Shown here piece by piece: positions 56,186 to 64,000 of a DNA stretch of 64,000 bases. The stretch spans positions 62,001 to 126,000 of the forward strand of contig NZ_RQIS01000001.1 of the NCBI RefSeq assembly GCF_003837865.1, written 5' to 3'. The DNA comes from Paraburkholderia dinghuensis (GTDB taxonomy: Bacteria; Pseudomonadota; Gammaproteobacteria; Burkholderiales; Burkholderiaceae). The notes beneath the pieces are model-generated. The model saw only the letters and a program-made list of their open reading frames with translations. It was not told the origin of the DNA and did not search any database. Each line of letters begins with the position of its first letter. Position 1 is the stretch's first letter. A program made the position numbers and the translations under genes.

Positions 56186-57595
56186 ATGAAGCGCACTCTA
56201 ATTGCTGCCGCAGTTCTCGCGGTCTCGTCGGGCAGCGTCTTCGCCCATGCGTTGAAAGACCCGTTCATCTTCAACTCGACCGTCGTCAACGAAAACGTCG
56301 GCATCTGGGGCGGTGTCCTGCTGTTTGGCTGCGTTAACGTGTCGAACACCACCGGCGCGGTCGTCAACAATTCGCAGACCGTCAACCTCGACGGCGTTAC
56401 GCTGAGACCGAACGATCCGACCGGTGCGTACCTGACCGGCCACACGACCACCTACACCTACGATACAAAGCATTCAGTCGACGCCGGCGGAACCGCGTCC
56501 GGTTCGGTCACGACGACGAGCTTCCACGCGTCGGGCGGCGCACAGGGCTTCCAGGAATCGTCGGGCTATGCCTACGCGAACCAGAAGTCGAGCGTCGCCG
56601 GCGGTGGCTACGAATATAGCCAGCAACACGCGGCTGTCGGCGGTTATTTCTACGACGTGAACCAGAGCCAGGGCGGTCATATCTCAGCCGGTGGCCATGC
56701 CGGCGGCTCGTATAGCTACAACAACTACGGCAACAAGTATTTCGGCGGAGGTTCAGCCCATGTCCAGGGCGGCTTCTCAGCCGGCTACAACGCGTCCAGC
56801 TGGGCGAAGGGGTCGGGCATCGGCGGCAACTTCGAGGCCTCGGAAGGTTCGGGCCAGGGCGTGGCATGGGGCTTCTCGAAGAACGAGGGCTCGGGCTACC
56901 AGGCGTTCGGCGAGCAGTCGAGCGGGTATTCGGTCGGCGGGTCGATTGACTCGCACACCTTCCAGGCCAACTGGAACGTGAAGTCGCATGACAACACGAC
57001 CAACGAAACGACCGTCGGTGCAGTCACGACGCACTACAACGGCGTTCCGACCGGCTCGCTCGACGCGAACATCGGCGGTACCACCTCGGCGCCGACAACG
57101 GGCATTTCGGGTAATGTCGGCATCAACATCACGGAAGGTGTCGACAATGCGCAGAGCAACGATGCGTCGCTCGCCATGATCGATGCAGGCAACGTGTTCG
57201 GCAACGCCCAGATCTTCAACAACCAGTCGACCTCGGGCAACGCGAAGATCAAGAACTTCAACATCAACGCGTCCGTCGGCAGCAACGCGCTCGCCAATGC
57301 AAGCGGCAACGTCGGCGTGAACGTCGCGGCAGGTGTGGGCAATGCGCAGAACAACAGCCTCGCCGTATCGAGCAGCACCGAGAAGTCGGCCCCGAGTAGC
57401 GCTGCCATGGTCGCCACCGACGAAAGCACCCAGTCGGCCGGCATGGACTTCTCCGGGAAGTTCAGCGGTACCGCCTCGATGGCTGCGAACGCGCTCGCCG
57501 GCGCAAGCGGCAATATCGGCGTGAACATCGCGGGTGGCGCGGGGAACGTGCAGCACAACGGCCTCGCGATCGCCGCGGTGACCGTATCGAAGTAG
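56186..57595 (+). CDS. Large repeat-containing amyloid-like subunit (FapC-like)
   Basis: 469 residues; signal peptide MKRTLIAAAVLAVSSGSVFA. Residues about 100-270 are rich in Gly, Ser, Tyr, Gln and Asn (for example SSVAGGGYEYSQQHAAVGGY), a prion-like composition. Three repeats lie toward the C-terminus: 307-331 (SGNVGINITEGVDNAQSN), 371-395 (SGNVGVNVAAGVGNAQNN) and 440-463 (SGNIGVNIAGGAGNVQHN). They match the FapB/FapC repeat style. It lacks the C-terminal Cys pair of Pseudomonas FapC. GGAG precedes the ATG. This is the likely main fibre protein. Confidence 0.82.
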   Translation: MKRTLIAAAVLAVSSGSVFAHALKDPFIFNSTVVNENVGIWGGVLLFGCVNVSNTTGAVVNNSQTVNLDGVTLRPNDPTGAYLTGHTTTYTYDTKHSVDAGGTASGSVTTTSFHASGGAQGFQESSGYAYANQKSSVAGGGYEYSQQHAAVGGYFYDVNQSQGGHISAGGHAGGSYSYNNYGNKYFGGGSAHVQGGFSAGYNASSWAKGSGIGGNFEASEGSGQGVAWGFSKNEGSGYQAFGEQSSGYSVGGSIDSHTFQANWNVKSHDNTTNETTVGAVTTHYNGVPTGSLDANIGGTTSAPTTGISGNVGINITEGVDNAQSNDASLAMIDAGNVFGNAQIFNNQSTSGNAKIKNFNINASVGSNALANASGNVGVNVAAGVGNAQNNSLAVSSSTEKSAPSSAAMVATDESTQSAGMDFSGKFSGTASMAANALAGASGNIGVNIAGGAGNVQHNGLAIAAVTVSK

Positions 57596-57622
57596 CCCGA
57601 AGTAGTCGATTGAGCGAAGCAC

Positions 57623-57655
57623 CCGTGCCGGCTGCCGTTGCAGCAGCCGGTACGG
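57623..57655 (+). promoter_or_regulatory. 13-bp hairpin after the FapC-like gene
   Basis: CCGTGCCGGCTGC pairs with GCAGCCGGTACGG (one G-U) around CGTTGCA. No T-tract follows, so it is not a standard terminator. It could stabilise the upstream mRNA or reduce downstream expression. It lies in the only large gap (207 bp) inside the operon. Confidence 0.65.
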
Positions 57656-57802
57656 TTTCGGCAGACCTGCCTGGGCAAAGTGGGTACTGGATGGACCGGA
57701 GTGAGGGCTAACGTCCTGACCCCGGTCGACGCGGGATGAAGCCGCAACTCCAGTCGACACCCGCTATGGAACCCGTGCAAGCCGGCCGCCAAGGAGACCA
57801 TC

Positions 57803-58516
57803 ATGTCCGGGCTCGTTCGGTTCCCGGTGCGGAAGGTTTGCGCAACGGCGCTTGCTGCCTGTGCGTTTTACGCGCCGGCCCAGGCGCAGTCGAGCATCGA
57901 CGCGACGAATCTGATCGGCGTGCCAGTCAAGTTGCCGATTCGCTCGATGAAAGACCTCCGCTACCGCAGCGTAGTCACCCAGCAGTTCGACTACAGCTGC
58001 GGCGCGGCCGCGCTCGCGACGCTGCTCAAGTACGGCTACGACATCGACATTCCGGAAGTGGAACTGATCCGCCGGATGATGGCGTTCTCGACGCCGGAGG
58101 TGGTCCAGAAGAACGGCTTCTCGATGCTCGACATGAAGAAGTTCGTCGAAACGATCGGCCTGCGCGGACGCGGTTTCCGCGTCAACATCGATGCGCTCCA
58201 TCACCTGCAGATTCCCGTGCTCGTTCTCATGAACATCGAGGGCTACGAGCACTTCGTCATCGTCAAGCATGCCGACGAAGGCCGGATCTTCATCGCGGAT
58301 CCGGCACTCGGCAACCGTATCGTCGCCGAAGACGATTTCGCGAAGTCGTGGAACGGCCTCGTCTTCGCCGTGCTCGGCAAGCCATTCAGGGAGGATTCTC
58401 CTCTGCTGCAAAACAACGAGTCGCTCGCGCTCAAGCTGCGCGCCAATGCACTGGCAACCGGCACCGCGGCAACTCCCTTCGTCGACTACGGCCTCGAGCG
58501 GGCCGTCATGTTCTGA
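57803..58516 (+). CDS. C39 family peptidase (FapD-like)
   Basis: 237 residues with an N-terminal signal or membrane segment (KVCATALAACAFYAPAQAQ). The C39 papain-like triad is visible: Cys66 in QFDYSCGAAALATLLKYGYD, His150 in GYEHFVIVK, and Asp166 in IADPALGN. There is no ABC transporter domain, as in FapD of Pseudomonas. It probably acts in the periplasm on one or more operon products, many of which carry a possible cleavage-like motif. AAGGAG lies upstream. The next gene starts 15 bp downstream. Confidence 0.9.
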   Translation: MSGLVRFPVRKVCATALAACAFYAPAQAQSSIDATNLIGVPVKLPIRSMKDLRYRSVVTQQFDYSCGAAALATLLKYGYDIDIPEVELIRRMMAFSTPEVVQKNGFSMLDMKKFVETIGLRGRGFRVNIDALHHLQIPVLVLMNIEGYEHFVIVKHADEGRIFIADPALGNRIVAEDDFAKSWNGLVFAVLGKPFREDSPLLQNNESLALKLRANALATGTAATPFVDYGLERAVMF

Positions 58517-58531
58517 TGTCCTGATCGAGCC

Positions 58532-59566
58532 ATGAAACGCAGCCTCTCATACTGTGGCGTCACGGGAGCGCTCCTCGCGCTCGCCTGCAGCCATGCGGGC
58601 GACGCTTCAGCCGCCGGCAGCATCGAAGCCTCGACGTTGCCGACCTTCCTGAACACCGGCAGCGCCGCAAAAGAGACCATCAAGTGCGAGCCCGTCGACG
58701 ACGACGTGCTCTCCAGCCAGACCGGCAAGTACGCCGGCAGCAGCATGATTTCCGGGTTCGTTTTAAGCGTGCTTTCCAAGTGGGATTTGCCCAATGGCGC
58801 TACGGCGATCGCCCAGGGCGCGATCTCGGTTGCGCAGAACCTCGCCAACCAGATCACCGCCCAGGTCGAGACCTATGCACGCGTGACGGAGACCACCCAG
58901 AACACCAACACGAACGATAGAGGCGCCAGCCTGCAGACGAGCGGCACCGGCGCCAATGGAGCCAATGGAGCCAATGGAGCCGATGGGACCAATGGCACCA
59001 ATGGAACCAGTGGAACCAATGGCACAAACACGAATACCAGCGCAAACACCGGCGGGACCGTCGCGAACAACAGTGGCGCCAGCGCAAACAGCAAAGTCAC
59101 CACCACGAGCAACAGCGGCGCCAACCCTGCCGCGCGAGTCACGGGCGGCCAGCAAGTGGCGGTCAACGGGGTGTCGCAGATCACGCAGGTCGCGGGCAAC
59201 GGCAATGTCGGCACGAACGCCGCGACTATCACCTACAGCAACAGCGCCCCGCAACTCCCGGGCATCCAGGGCGCGACCAGCCAGCCATCCGCGTTCGCCG
59301 CAAACGCGAATGGCAGCGTTCAGGCGGGCATCACGTTCGCCAATAACAGCATCAACGTGTCGGTACAGACACCCTCCGGCATCGCGACCCAGAGCATCGT
59401 GCCGGGCAACGCACAACAGACCGGCGCGATCGCCCAGTTGCTCCAGATCGCCGGCAACAACCAGCAGGTGGCCAATCAGTTGGCCCTGAGCCTGCGCACA
59501 CAGCAGATGAGCGCCGCCATGATCCGGCAGACCGGTGTCCTTCAGGCGCTGCGCAACGGCCACTGA
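58532..59566 (+). CDS. Secreted protein with collagen-like triplets (FapE position)
   Basis: 344 residues. A signal peptide of about 27 residues is followed by CEPVDDDVLSSQTGKYAGSSMISGF, including the DxxLSxxxG pattern (56-65). Then come Gly-x-Asn triplets (about residues 138-165, encoded by a 9-bp tandem repeat), an Asn/Thr/Ser-rich segment, and Fap-like pieces (NGVSQITQVAGNGNVGTN and IAGNNQQVANQLALS). It sits between the C39 peptidase and the outer-membrane protein, as FapE does. Family assignment is positional plus repeat based. Confidence 0.75.
   Translation: MKRSLSYCGVTGALLALACSHAGDASAAGSIEASTLPTFLNTGSAAKETIKCEPVDDDVLSSQTGKYAGSSMISGFVLSVLSKWDLPNGATAIAQGAISVAQNLANQITAQVETYARVTETTQNTNTNDRGASLQTSGTGANGANGANGADGTNGTNGTSGTNGTNTNTSANTGGTVANNSGASANSKVTTTSNSGANPAARVTGGQQVAVNGVSQITQVAGNGNVGTNAATITYSNSAPQLPGIQGATSQPSAFAANANGSVQAGITFANNSINVSVQTPSGIATQSIVPGNAQQTGAIAQLLQIAGNNQQVANQLALSLRTQQMSAAMIRQTGVLQALRNGH
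58952..59023 (+). repeat. 9-bp tandem repeat, eight units
   Basis: Eight in-frame 9-bp units starting GCCAATGGA (three identical), then GCCGATGGG, ACCAATGGC, ACCAATGGA, ACCAGTGGA and ACCAATGGC. They encode collagen-like Gly-containing triplets. The first three are exact, so slippage could alter length. Confidence 0.9.
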
Positions 59567-59692
59567 CGAGGAGGAGCGACGCGGGCACGAGCCCCGCGAG
59601 CCGTACAGGAGGAACGAGGAACATCGCGGCATGCGGGCGCGGATACCGGAACGACAGGCTATGCGCCCATGTGCAAACCCGGGGGTACAAGA

Positions 59693-61168
59693 ATGAACAC
59701 AATGTCCAGGACTGGGGTGCCGCGTATGAGGCTCGCGGCCATACCCGCAGCGGCCATGCTGTTCGCGCTCGCACAATCGGCCGGCGCTCAGGAACTCAAG
59801 AATCAGTCGGTCGAAGACCGCTTGAACATGCTCATGCGAGTGGTCGACGAGCAGCAGAAGCAGATCCAGTCGCTCGAACGCCAGGTCACGAACCTGGAGA
59901 TGGCCCAGCGCGGCCGCGGCACGCCAGGCTCGGGTGCGCCCAACGCGGCGTCGGAGACGGCGGTTGCCGAGCAGCCCGGCGACGACGGCCTGCCGGTGCC
60001 CCTGCCGCCGCTCGCGCAGGTGCTGCCTGGCGCGGCAGCGCCAGGCTCGCTCACGGGCACCGCAACGGGCGTGCCGGTCAATCCGCCCTCGCCCGATTCC
60101 GGGCCGACGACCGGCGCAACCGGCAGCTCGGCTTCGAGCGGCCCGCAACAGGGCGCGCCGGTTGGCGTGAATCCCGAAGTCGGCGAAACGCAGAAGCAGG
60201 CGCAGCCGCAGCGCACCGAAGCCGAGCAGGCCGTCGTGCAACGAGAGCATGCGCCGCTCTTCGACCGCAGGCTCACGCTGGATTGGGGCATCAGCGACAC
60301 GTACTACGACCGGCGCCAGTTGCAGCTCTCGGGCTTCCTCGCGCTGGACGCGATTTTCCTCGGCAACATCAATCTGGGCCAGACGAAGTCGCACCAGGTC
60401 CAGGCCGACCTCGACACGCGTTACGGCCTCACCGACCGGATCAGCGTCGACGTCGACGTGCCGTACATCTACCGCCACAGCACCTTCATTATCGGCGGCG
60501 CAGGCGGGGCGGCCGGCACACTCTCCGATGCCTCGGTCAGTTCGCACGACATCGGCGACGTGAGCTTCGGCATGTACTACCAGTTCCTGAAGGAAACCAA
60601 CGACATACCCGACGTGGTCGGCAGTCTGCGCGTGAAAACGCCAACCGGCAGTTCGCCGTTCGGCATCAAGCTCGTGCAACTCGCCCCCGATAACACGAAC
60701 CTCGTCGCGCCCAGCAAATTACCCACCGGTACCGGTTTCTGGAACATCACGGCCGGCGTGTCCGTGTTGAAGACCTACGATCCGGTCGTGCTATTCGGCA
60801 GTTTCTCGTACACGTACAACGTTGCGCGCTCGTTCGCCGACATTTCGTCGGTGGTCGGGCAAATCGAGCCGGCCGACGTGAAGCTCGGAGACATTTACCA
60901 GTTCGGCGGCGGCGTCGCGCTTGCGTTCTCCGATAAGGATTCCGCGAGCATTTCATACACGATGGCGATCGCGCCGCAGTCGCAGACCAAGTCGCCAGGC
61001 GGCGGCTGGGTCGGCGTGCCGGGCAGCGAGACCACCGCGTCGACGCTCAACTTCGGCCTGAATCACGTCGTCAACAAGCACCTGACGATCAACGGCGCGG
61101 TTGCCGTCGGCCTCACACCCGACGCGCCGAACTTCGTCGTCGGCGTGCGGTTCCCCTACACCTTCTGA
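59693..61168 (+). CDS. Outer-membrane beta-barrel with coiled coil (FapF-like)
   Basis: 491 residues from ATG at 59693 (GGGGG upstream); a GTG at 59669 also opens the frame. Signal peptide to about residue 32, then a coiled coil (40-72: EDRLNMLMRVVDEQQKQIQSL), a Pro/Gly/Ala-rich linker, and from about residue 190 alternating beta strands ending in the terminal Phe of VGVRFPYTF. A periplasmic coiled coil plus a C-terminal barrel is the architecture of FapF, the trimeric secretion pore. It is last of the structural genes, as in fap. A phenol-degradation-type (MetA) barrel is an alternative. Confidence 0.85.
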   Translation: MNTMSRTGVPRMRLAAIPAAAMLFALAQSAGAQELKNQSVEDRLNMLMRVVDEQQKQIQSLERQVTNLEMAQRGRGTPGSGAPNAASETAVAEQPGDDGLPVPLPPLAQVLPGAAAPGSLTGTATGVPVNPPSPDSGPTTGATGSSASSGPQQGAPVGVNPEVGETQKQAQPQRTEAEQAVVQREHAPLFDRRLTLDWGISDTYYDRRQLQLSGFLALDAIFLGNINLGQTKSHQVQADLDTRYGLTDRISVDVDVPYIYRHSTFIIGGAGGAAGTLSDASVSSHDIGDVSFGMYYQFLKETNDIPDVVGSLRVKTPTGSSPFGIKLVQLAPDNTNLVAPSKLPTGTGFWNITAGVSVLKTYDPVVLFGSFSYTYNVARSFADISSVVGQIEPADVKLGDIYQFGGGVALAFSDKDSASISYTMAIAPQSQTKSPGGGWVGVPGSETTASTLNFGLNHVVNKHLTINGAVAVGLTPDAPNFVVGVRFPYTF

Positions 61169-61185
61169 TAAATGCGAGAACGATC

Positions 61186-62727
61186 GTGCGCGAATCCTCT
61201 CACTTCGGCGCCACCGTGACGCCTCTCGCTGGCGCCGGTCAACGGCTTGCCGTCCCACCGCCATTCGATCCGCCAGATGCCGTGAGCTCGCCGCGCGAGA
61301 CAGACGAGTCCGTCGCGCGGATCGCGGTGGGCCTCGCACGTACGCTGCTCTACCTTGCCCGCACGCCTGACCCGGACCTGTCCGCCTACCTGAAGAACCG
61401 CGGCTGGGAACTGGCGACGGCACGCACCGTCCACGAGGCGTCGCGGCTCGTGAAACCCTCGTCCGCGTGCGCGGGCCTCGTCGATCTGACTGGCTTTGCG
61501 CCGAGCGATTATGCCGGGCTCGAAGCGGTACTGCGGCTGCAGCAGGTGGGCTGGATCGCGCTGACCGATTCCGCGCGGCTCGCCTGCTCGGAAGTGCGCA
61601 GGATGATCCGCCATTTCTGCTTCGACTACGTGCATCTGCCGGTCGCGAACGCGACGCTCGACTACCTCGTGAGCCACGCATTCGGCATGGTGTCGCTGTG
61701 CGAGGTCGACGAAAGCGCGGCCGCCGCCGCGGCGAGCCACGACGAAGACGAAATGGTAGGCACCTGTGCGGCCATGCAACAGCTTTTCCGCACGATCCGC
61801 AAGGTGGCGAACACCGACGCCACCGTGTTCATCTCGGGCGAATCGGGCACCGGCAAGGAACTCACGGCGCTCGCGATCCACGAACGCTCGGCGCGACGCA
61901 AGGCACCGTTCGTGCCGATCAATTGCGGCGCGATTCCGCACCATCTTCTGCAATCCGAACTATTCGGCTACGAACGCGGCGCGTTCACGGGTGCGAACCA
62001 GCGCAAGATCGGGCGCGTGGAGGCGGCCAATGGCGGCACGCTGTTCCTCGACGAAATCGGCGACATGCCGGTCGAGAGCCAGGCAAGCCTGCTGCGCTTC
62101 CTGCAGGAAGGCAAGATCGAGCGCCTCGGCGCTCACGAGCAGATTCCGGTCGACGTGCGCATCATCTCCGCGACGCACGTCGATCTCGAAGCGGCGATGC
62201 GCGACGGCAGCTTCCGCGCGGACCTCTTTCACCGTCTGTGCGTGCTGCGCGTCGATGAACCGCCGCTGCGCGAACGCGGCAAGGACATCGAGATCCTCGC
62301 GCATCACGTGCTGCACAAGTTCCAGATGGATAGCGCGCGCAAGATCCGCGGGTTTACGCCCGACGCGATCGAGGCAATGTACAACTACATCTGGCCGGGC
62401 AATGTGCGCGAGCTGATCAACCGCGTGCGGCGCGCGATCGTGATGGCCGAGAGCAAGCTGCTCTCGGCCGCTGACCTCGACCTCGCGCAGTTCACCGCGC
62501 GAGAGACCGTGACGCTCGCGCAGGCGCGCGAGGCGGCGGAGAAGCGCGCGATCGAGGCCGCGCTCCTGCGCCACCGCCACCGCCTGAACGAAGCGGCCGC
62601 GGACCTCGGCATCTCGCGCGTGACACTGTATCGACTGATGGGCACGCACGGACTGCGCGACGAAAAGACGATCTTCGCAGGCGAGGCAGAAAACCAGCCG
62701 GAACACCGTCCGGGACACCACGAATGA
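61186..62727 (+). CDS. Sigma-54 dependent activator, VpsR-like (copy 2)
   Basis: 513 residues from GTG at 61186; a later GTG at 61282 is in frame, so the first 32 residues are uncertain. The N-terminal domain resembles that of copy 1 ([39 protein letters not shown]). AAA+ motifs: Walker A GESGTGKE (218-225), GAFTGA (265-270), [11 protein letters not shown]. The C-terminal HTH has [16 protein letters not shown]. It starts 17 bp after the FapF-like gene and is probably part of the operon. Copies 1 and 2 are paralogues. Confidence 0.9.
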   Translation: MRESSHFGATVTPLAGAGQRLAVPPPFDPPDAVSSPRETDESVARIAVGLARTLLYLARTPDPDLSAYLKNRGWELATARTVHEASRLVKPSSACAGLVDLTGFAPSDYAGLEAVLRLQQVGWIALTDSARLACSEVRRMIRHFCFDYVHLPVANATLDYLVSHAFGMVSLCEVDESAAAAAASHDEDEMVGTCAAMQQLFRTIRKVANTDATVFISGESGTGKELTALAIHERSARRKAPFVPINCGAIPHHLLQSELFGYERGAFTGANQRKIGRVEAANGGTLFLDEIGDMPVESQASLLRFLQEGKIERLGAHEQIPVDVRIISATHVDLEAAMRDGSFRADLFHRLCVLRVDEPPLRERGKDIEILAHHVLHKFQMDSARKIRGFTPDAIEAMYNYIWPGNVRELINRVRRAIVMAESKLLSAADLDLAQFTARETVTLAQAREAAEKRAIEAALLRHRHRLNEAAADLGISRVTLYRLMGTHGLRDEKTIFAGEAENQPEHRPGHHE

Positions 62728-62811
62728 GGTGAGGCGGCAAAGCCGACGGTCGGCCGCTTCGGCGGCGTCGGGTAGAATCGCACGGATGTTCCCTCCCATT
62801 CGACTCACTCG

Positions 62812-63312
62812 ATGACGACGCTCACGCTGATCGTCGCGCGCGCCAGCAACGGCGTAATCGGCCGCGACAACGAACTGCCCTGGCGGCTGCCCGAAGACCT
62901 CGCCTTCTTCAAACGGACCACGATGGGTGCGCCGATCGTGATGGGCCGCAAGACGCACGAATCGATCGGACGCGCGCTGCCCGGGCGCCGCAACATCGTC
63001 GTGACACGCGACGGCTCGAAGCGCTTTCCCGGCTGCGACACCGCGACGAGCCTCGAAGAGGCGCTTGCGATCGCGGCACAGGACGACGCACCCGAGGCGT
63101 TTCTGATCGGCGGCGCGCAGCTTTACGAGCAGGGCCTCGCGCTTGCGCACAAGCTCGTCATCACCGAAATCGCCGCAGACTTCGAAGGCGACGCGACCTT
63201 CCCCGCGCCAGATCCTGCGCAGTGGCGCGAAACGTCACGCGAGACGCTGCACGCCAACGCACCCAACGACTTCGACTTCGCGTTCGTGACTTACGAGCGA
63301 CGCGACGACTGA
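62812..63312 (+). CDS. folA: Dihydrofolate reductase
   Basis: 166 residues. [34 protein letters not shown] carries the active-site region in pieces (Glu in PEDLAFFK); [23 protein letters not shown] and [13 protein letters not shown] are the cofactor segments. It reduces dihydrofolate and regenerates the cofactor consumed by ThyA. It is the gene after copy 2 of the activator. Confidence 0.97.
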   Translation: MTTLTLIVARASNGVIGRDNELPWRLPEDLAFFKRTTMGAPIVMGRKTHESIGRALPGRRNIVVTRDGSKRFPGCDTATSLEEALAIAAQDDAPEAFLIGGAQLYEQGLALAHKLVITEIAADFEGDATFPAPDPAQWRETSRETLHANAPNDFDFAFVTYERRDD

Positions 63313-63354
63313 GACGGATTTAACGTACGCCACGCACTTCACGCGCCAAAGCAA

Positions 63355-63381
63355 AAACGGCACGCCATTGGCGTGCCGTTT
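63355..63381. terminator. Bidirectional terminator folA / pmbA
   Basis: AAACGGCACGCC pairs perfectly with GGCGTGCCGTTT around ATT, between convergent genes. Confidence 0.88.
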
Positions 63382-63406
63382 GCATTCGCGAGGACCGAAA
63401 CGAGCG

Positions 63407-64000
63407 TTACTGCCCTGCCACCGTCATCCGTTCGATCAGCACTGAGCCCGTCTGCCGGGTACCGCGCGCGAGCGTATCGGCACCCACGGCGACGATGTGG
63501 TGAAACATCTCCTGCAGCGTCGAAGCCACGGTGATCTCTTCCACCGGATACTGGATCTTCCCGTTCTCGACCCAGAAGCCTGACGCGCCGCGCGAATAGT
63601 CGCCCGTCACGAAGTTCACGCCCTGCCCCATAAGTTCAGTCAGCAAGAGGCCCGTGCCGAGCTTCCTCAGCATTTCCTCGAAATCGTCGCCGGATTGCGT
63701 GAGCGAACTCTTCAATTGCAGGTTGTGCGAGCCGCCCGCATTGCCGGTGGTTTGCATGCCGAGCTTGCGCGCCGAATACGACGACAGGAAATAGCCCTGC
63801 ACGACGCCATCCTTCACGACCTCCCGGCGATGCGTGCGCACGCCCTCTTCGTCGAACGGCGCGCTGCCGGCCGCGCGCGGCACGTGCGGGTCCTCGACGA
63901 TCTGGATATGCGGCGCGAACACCGGCTTGCCGAGGCTATCGACGAGGAACGACGTCTTGCGATACAGCGCGCCGCCGCTCGTCGCCTGCACGAACGCGCC
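63407..64000 (-). CDS. pmbA: Metalloprotease PmbA (TldE), 3' part
   Basis: The window ends inside this gene; only the C-terminal 198 or so codons are present. The sequence VVQGYFLSSYSARKLGMQTTGNAGGSHNL is the TldD/PmbA family hallmark, followed by MGQGVNFVTGDYSRGASGFWVENGKI. PmbA/TldE partners TldD in maturing peptide antibiotics and degrading small peptides. It converges with folA. Confidence 0.93.
   Translation of the reverse strand, partial: GAFVQATSGGALYRKTSFLVDSLGKPVFAPHIQIVEDPHVPRAAGSAPFDEEGVRTHRREVVKDGVVQGYFLSSYSARKLGMQTTGNAGGSHNLQLKSSLTQSGDDFEEMLRKLGTGLLLTELMGQGVNFVTGDYSRGASGFWVENGKIQYPVEEITVASTLQEMFHHIVAVGADTLARGTRQTGSVLIERMTVAGQ

Noticed and set aside
59607..59625. GG-N10-GC match upstream of the FapF-like gene
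   Set aside because: GC-rich chance match with poor -24 and -12 flanks; the gene is probably reached from upstream promoters.
58763..60679. 638-codon minus-strand frame across the FapE- and FapF-position genes
   Set aside because: Spans two real genes on the other strand and the gap between them; low-complexity translation without domains.
52306..62811. Prophage or integrative element between thyA and folA
   Set aside because: No integrase, transposase, phage gene, direct repeat or tRNA end was found, so an insertion by a mobile element is not supported.
1..64000. CRISPR arrays or riboswitches
   Set aside because: No regularly spaced direct repeats with unique spacers, and no recognisable riboswitch core, were seen on reading.

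Overview
The window is a GC-rich proteobacterial chromosome segment that reads as Burkholderia sensu lato (Paraburkholderia/Caballeronia/Burkholderia type). The basis is gene content and order (rpoE-rseA-mucB-mucD-glutaredoxin; rpmF-plsX-fabH-fabD-fabG-acpP-fabF; a long RNase E with an Ala/Arg-rich tail) and protein-level resemblance. I cannot name the species. Most of the window is core housekeeping sequence. The exception is an accessory-looking block at about 52.5-62.7 kb.

Layout. 0.2-4.4 kb (minus): sigma-E envelope stress operon ending in a thioredoxin-fold protein. 4.5-12.0 kb (minus): fatty acid synthesis cluster from YceD/rpmF/plsX to fabF plus a small membrane protein. 12.3-13.7 kb (plus): Maf and a tetrapyrrole-methylase-fold methyltransferase, converging on a minus-strand group (sppA-like, Rieske, HAD phosphatase, rluC). 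17.8-21.0 kb: rne behind a long leader. 21.1-24.3 kb: molybdenum cofactor genes moaA, mobA, moeA. 24.3-31.3 kb: small membrane protein, GNAT, rmuC, 2-hydroxyacid dehydrogenase, antiporter, lutC-like, pncB. 31.6-32.5 kb: fdxA and two identical tRNA-Asn genes. 32.5-48.6 kb: creA, AraC regulator, azlCD, helicase, S4 protein, MATE and BASS transporters, phospholipase-D lipoprotein, fumC, thioesterase, two regulators and a tiny secreted peptide. 48.8-51.2 kb: large exported FecR/DUF6600-type protein with a Pro-Gln repeat tail. Then thyA (minus), the accessory block, folA (plus) and the 3' part of pmbA at the right edge.

The accessory block is the most interesting part. Between thyA and folA lie two paralogous sigma-54 activators with VpsR-like N-termini, bracketing seven exported-protein genes. 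The order is: a short secreted protein; a second short secreted protein; two proteins sharing an amyloid-like repeat (G-x-V-x-V-N-x-x-x-G-x-x-N-x-x-x-N); a C39 peptidase; a protein with collagen-like triplets; and an outer-membrane beta-barrel with an N-terminal coiled coil. This matches the fapA-B-C-D-E-F logic of the Pseudomonas functional amyloid system, with one extra gene. I read it as a divergent Fap-type amyloid export locus under sigma-54, and possibly c-di-GMP, control. A good -24/-12 promoter candidate and two palindromes lie upstream of the first gene.
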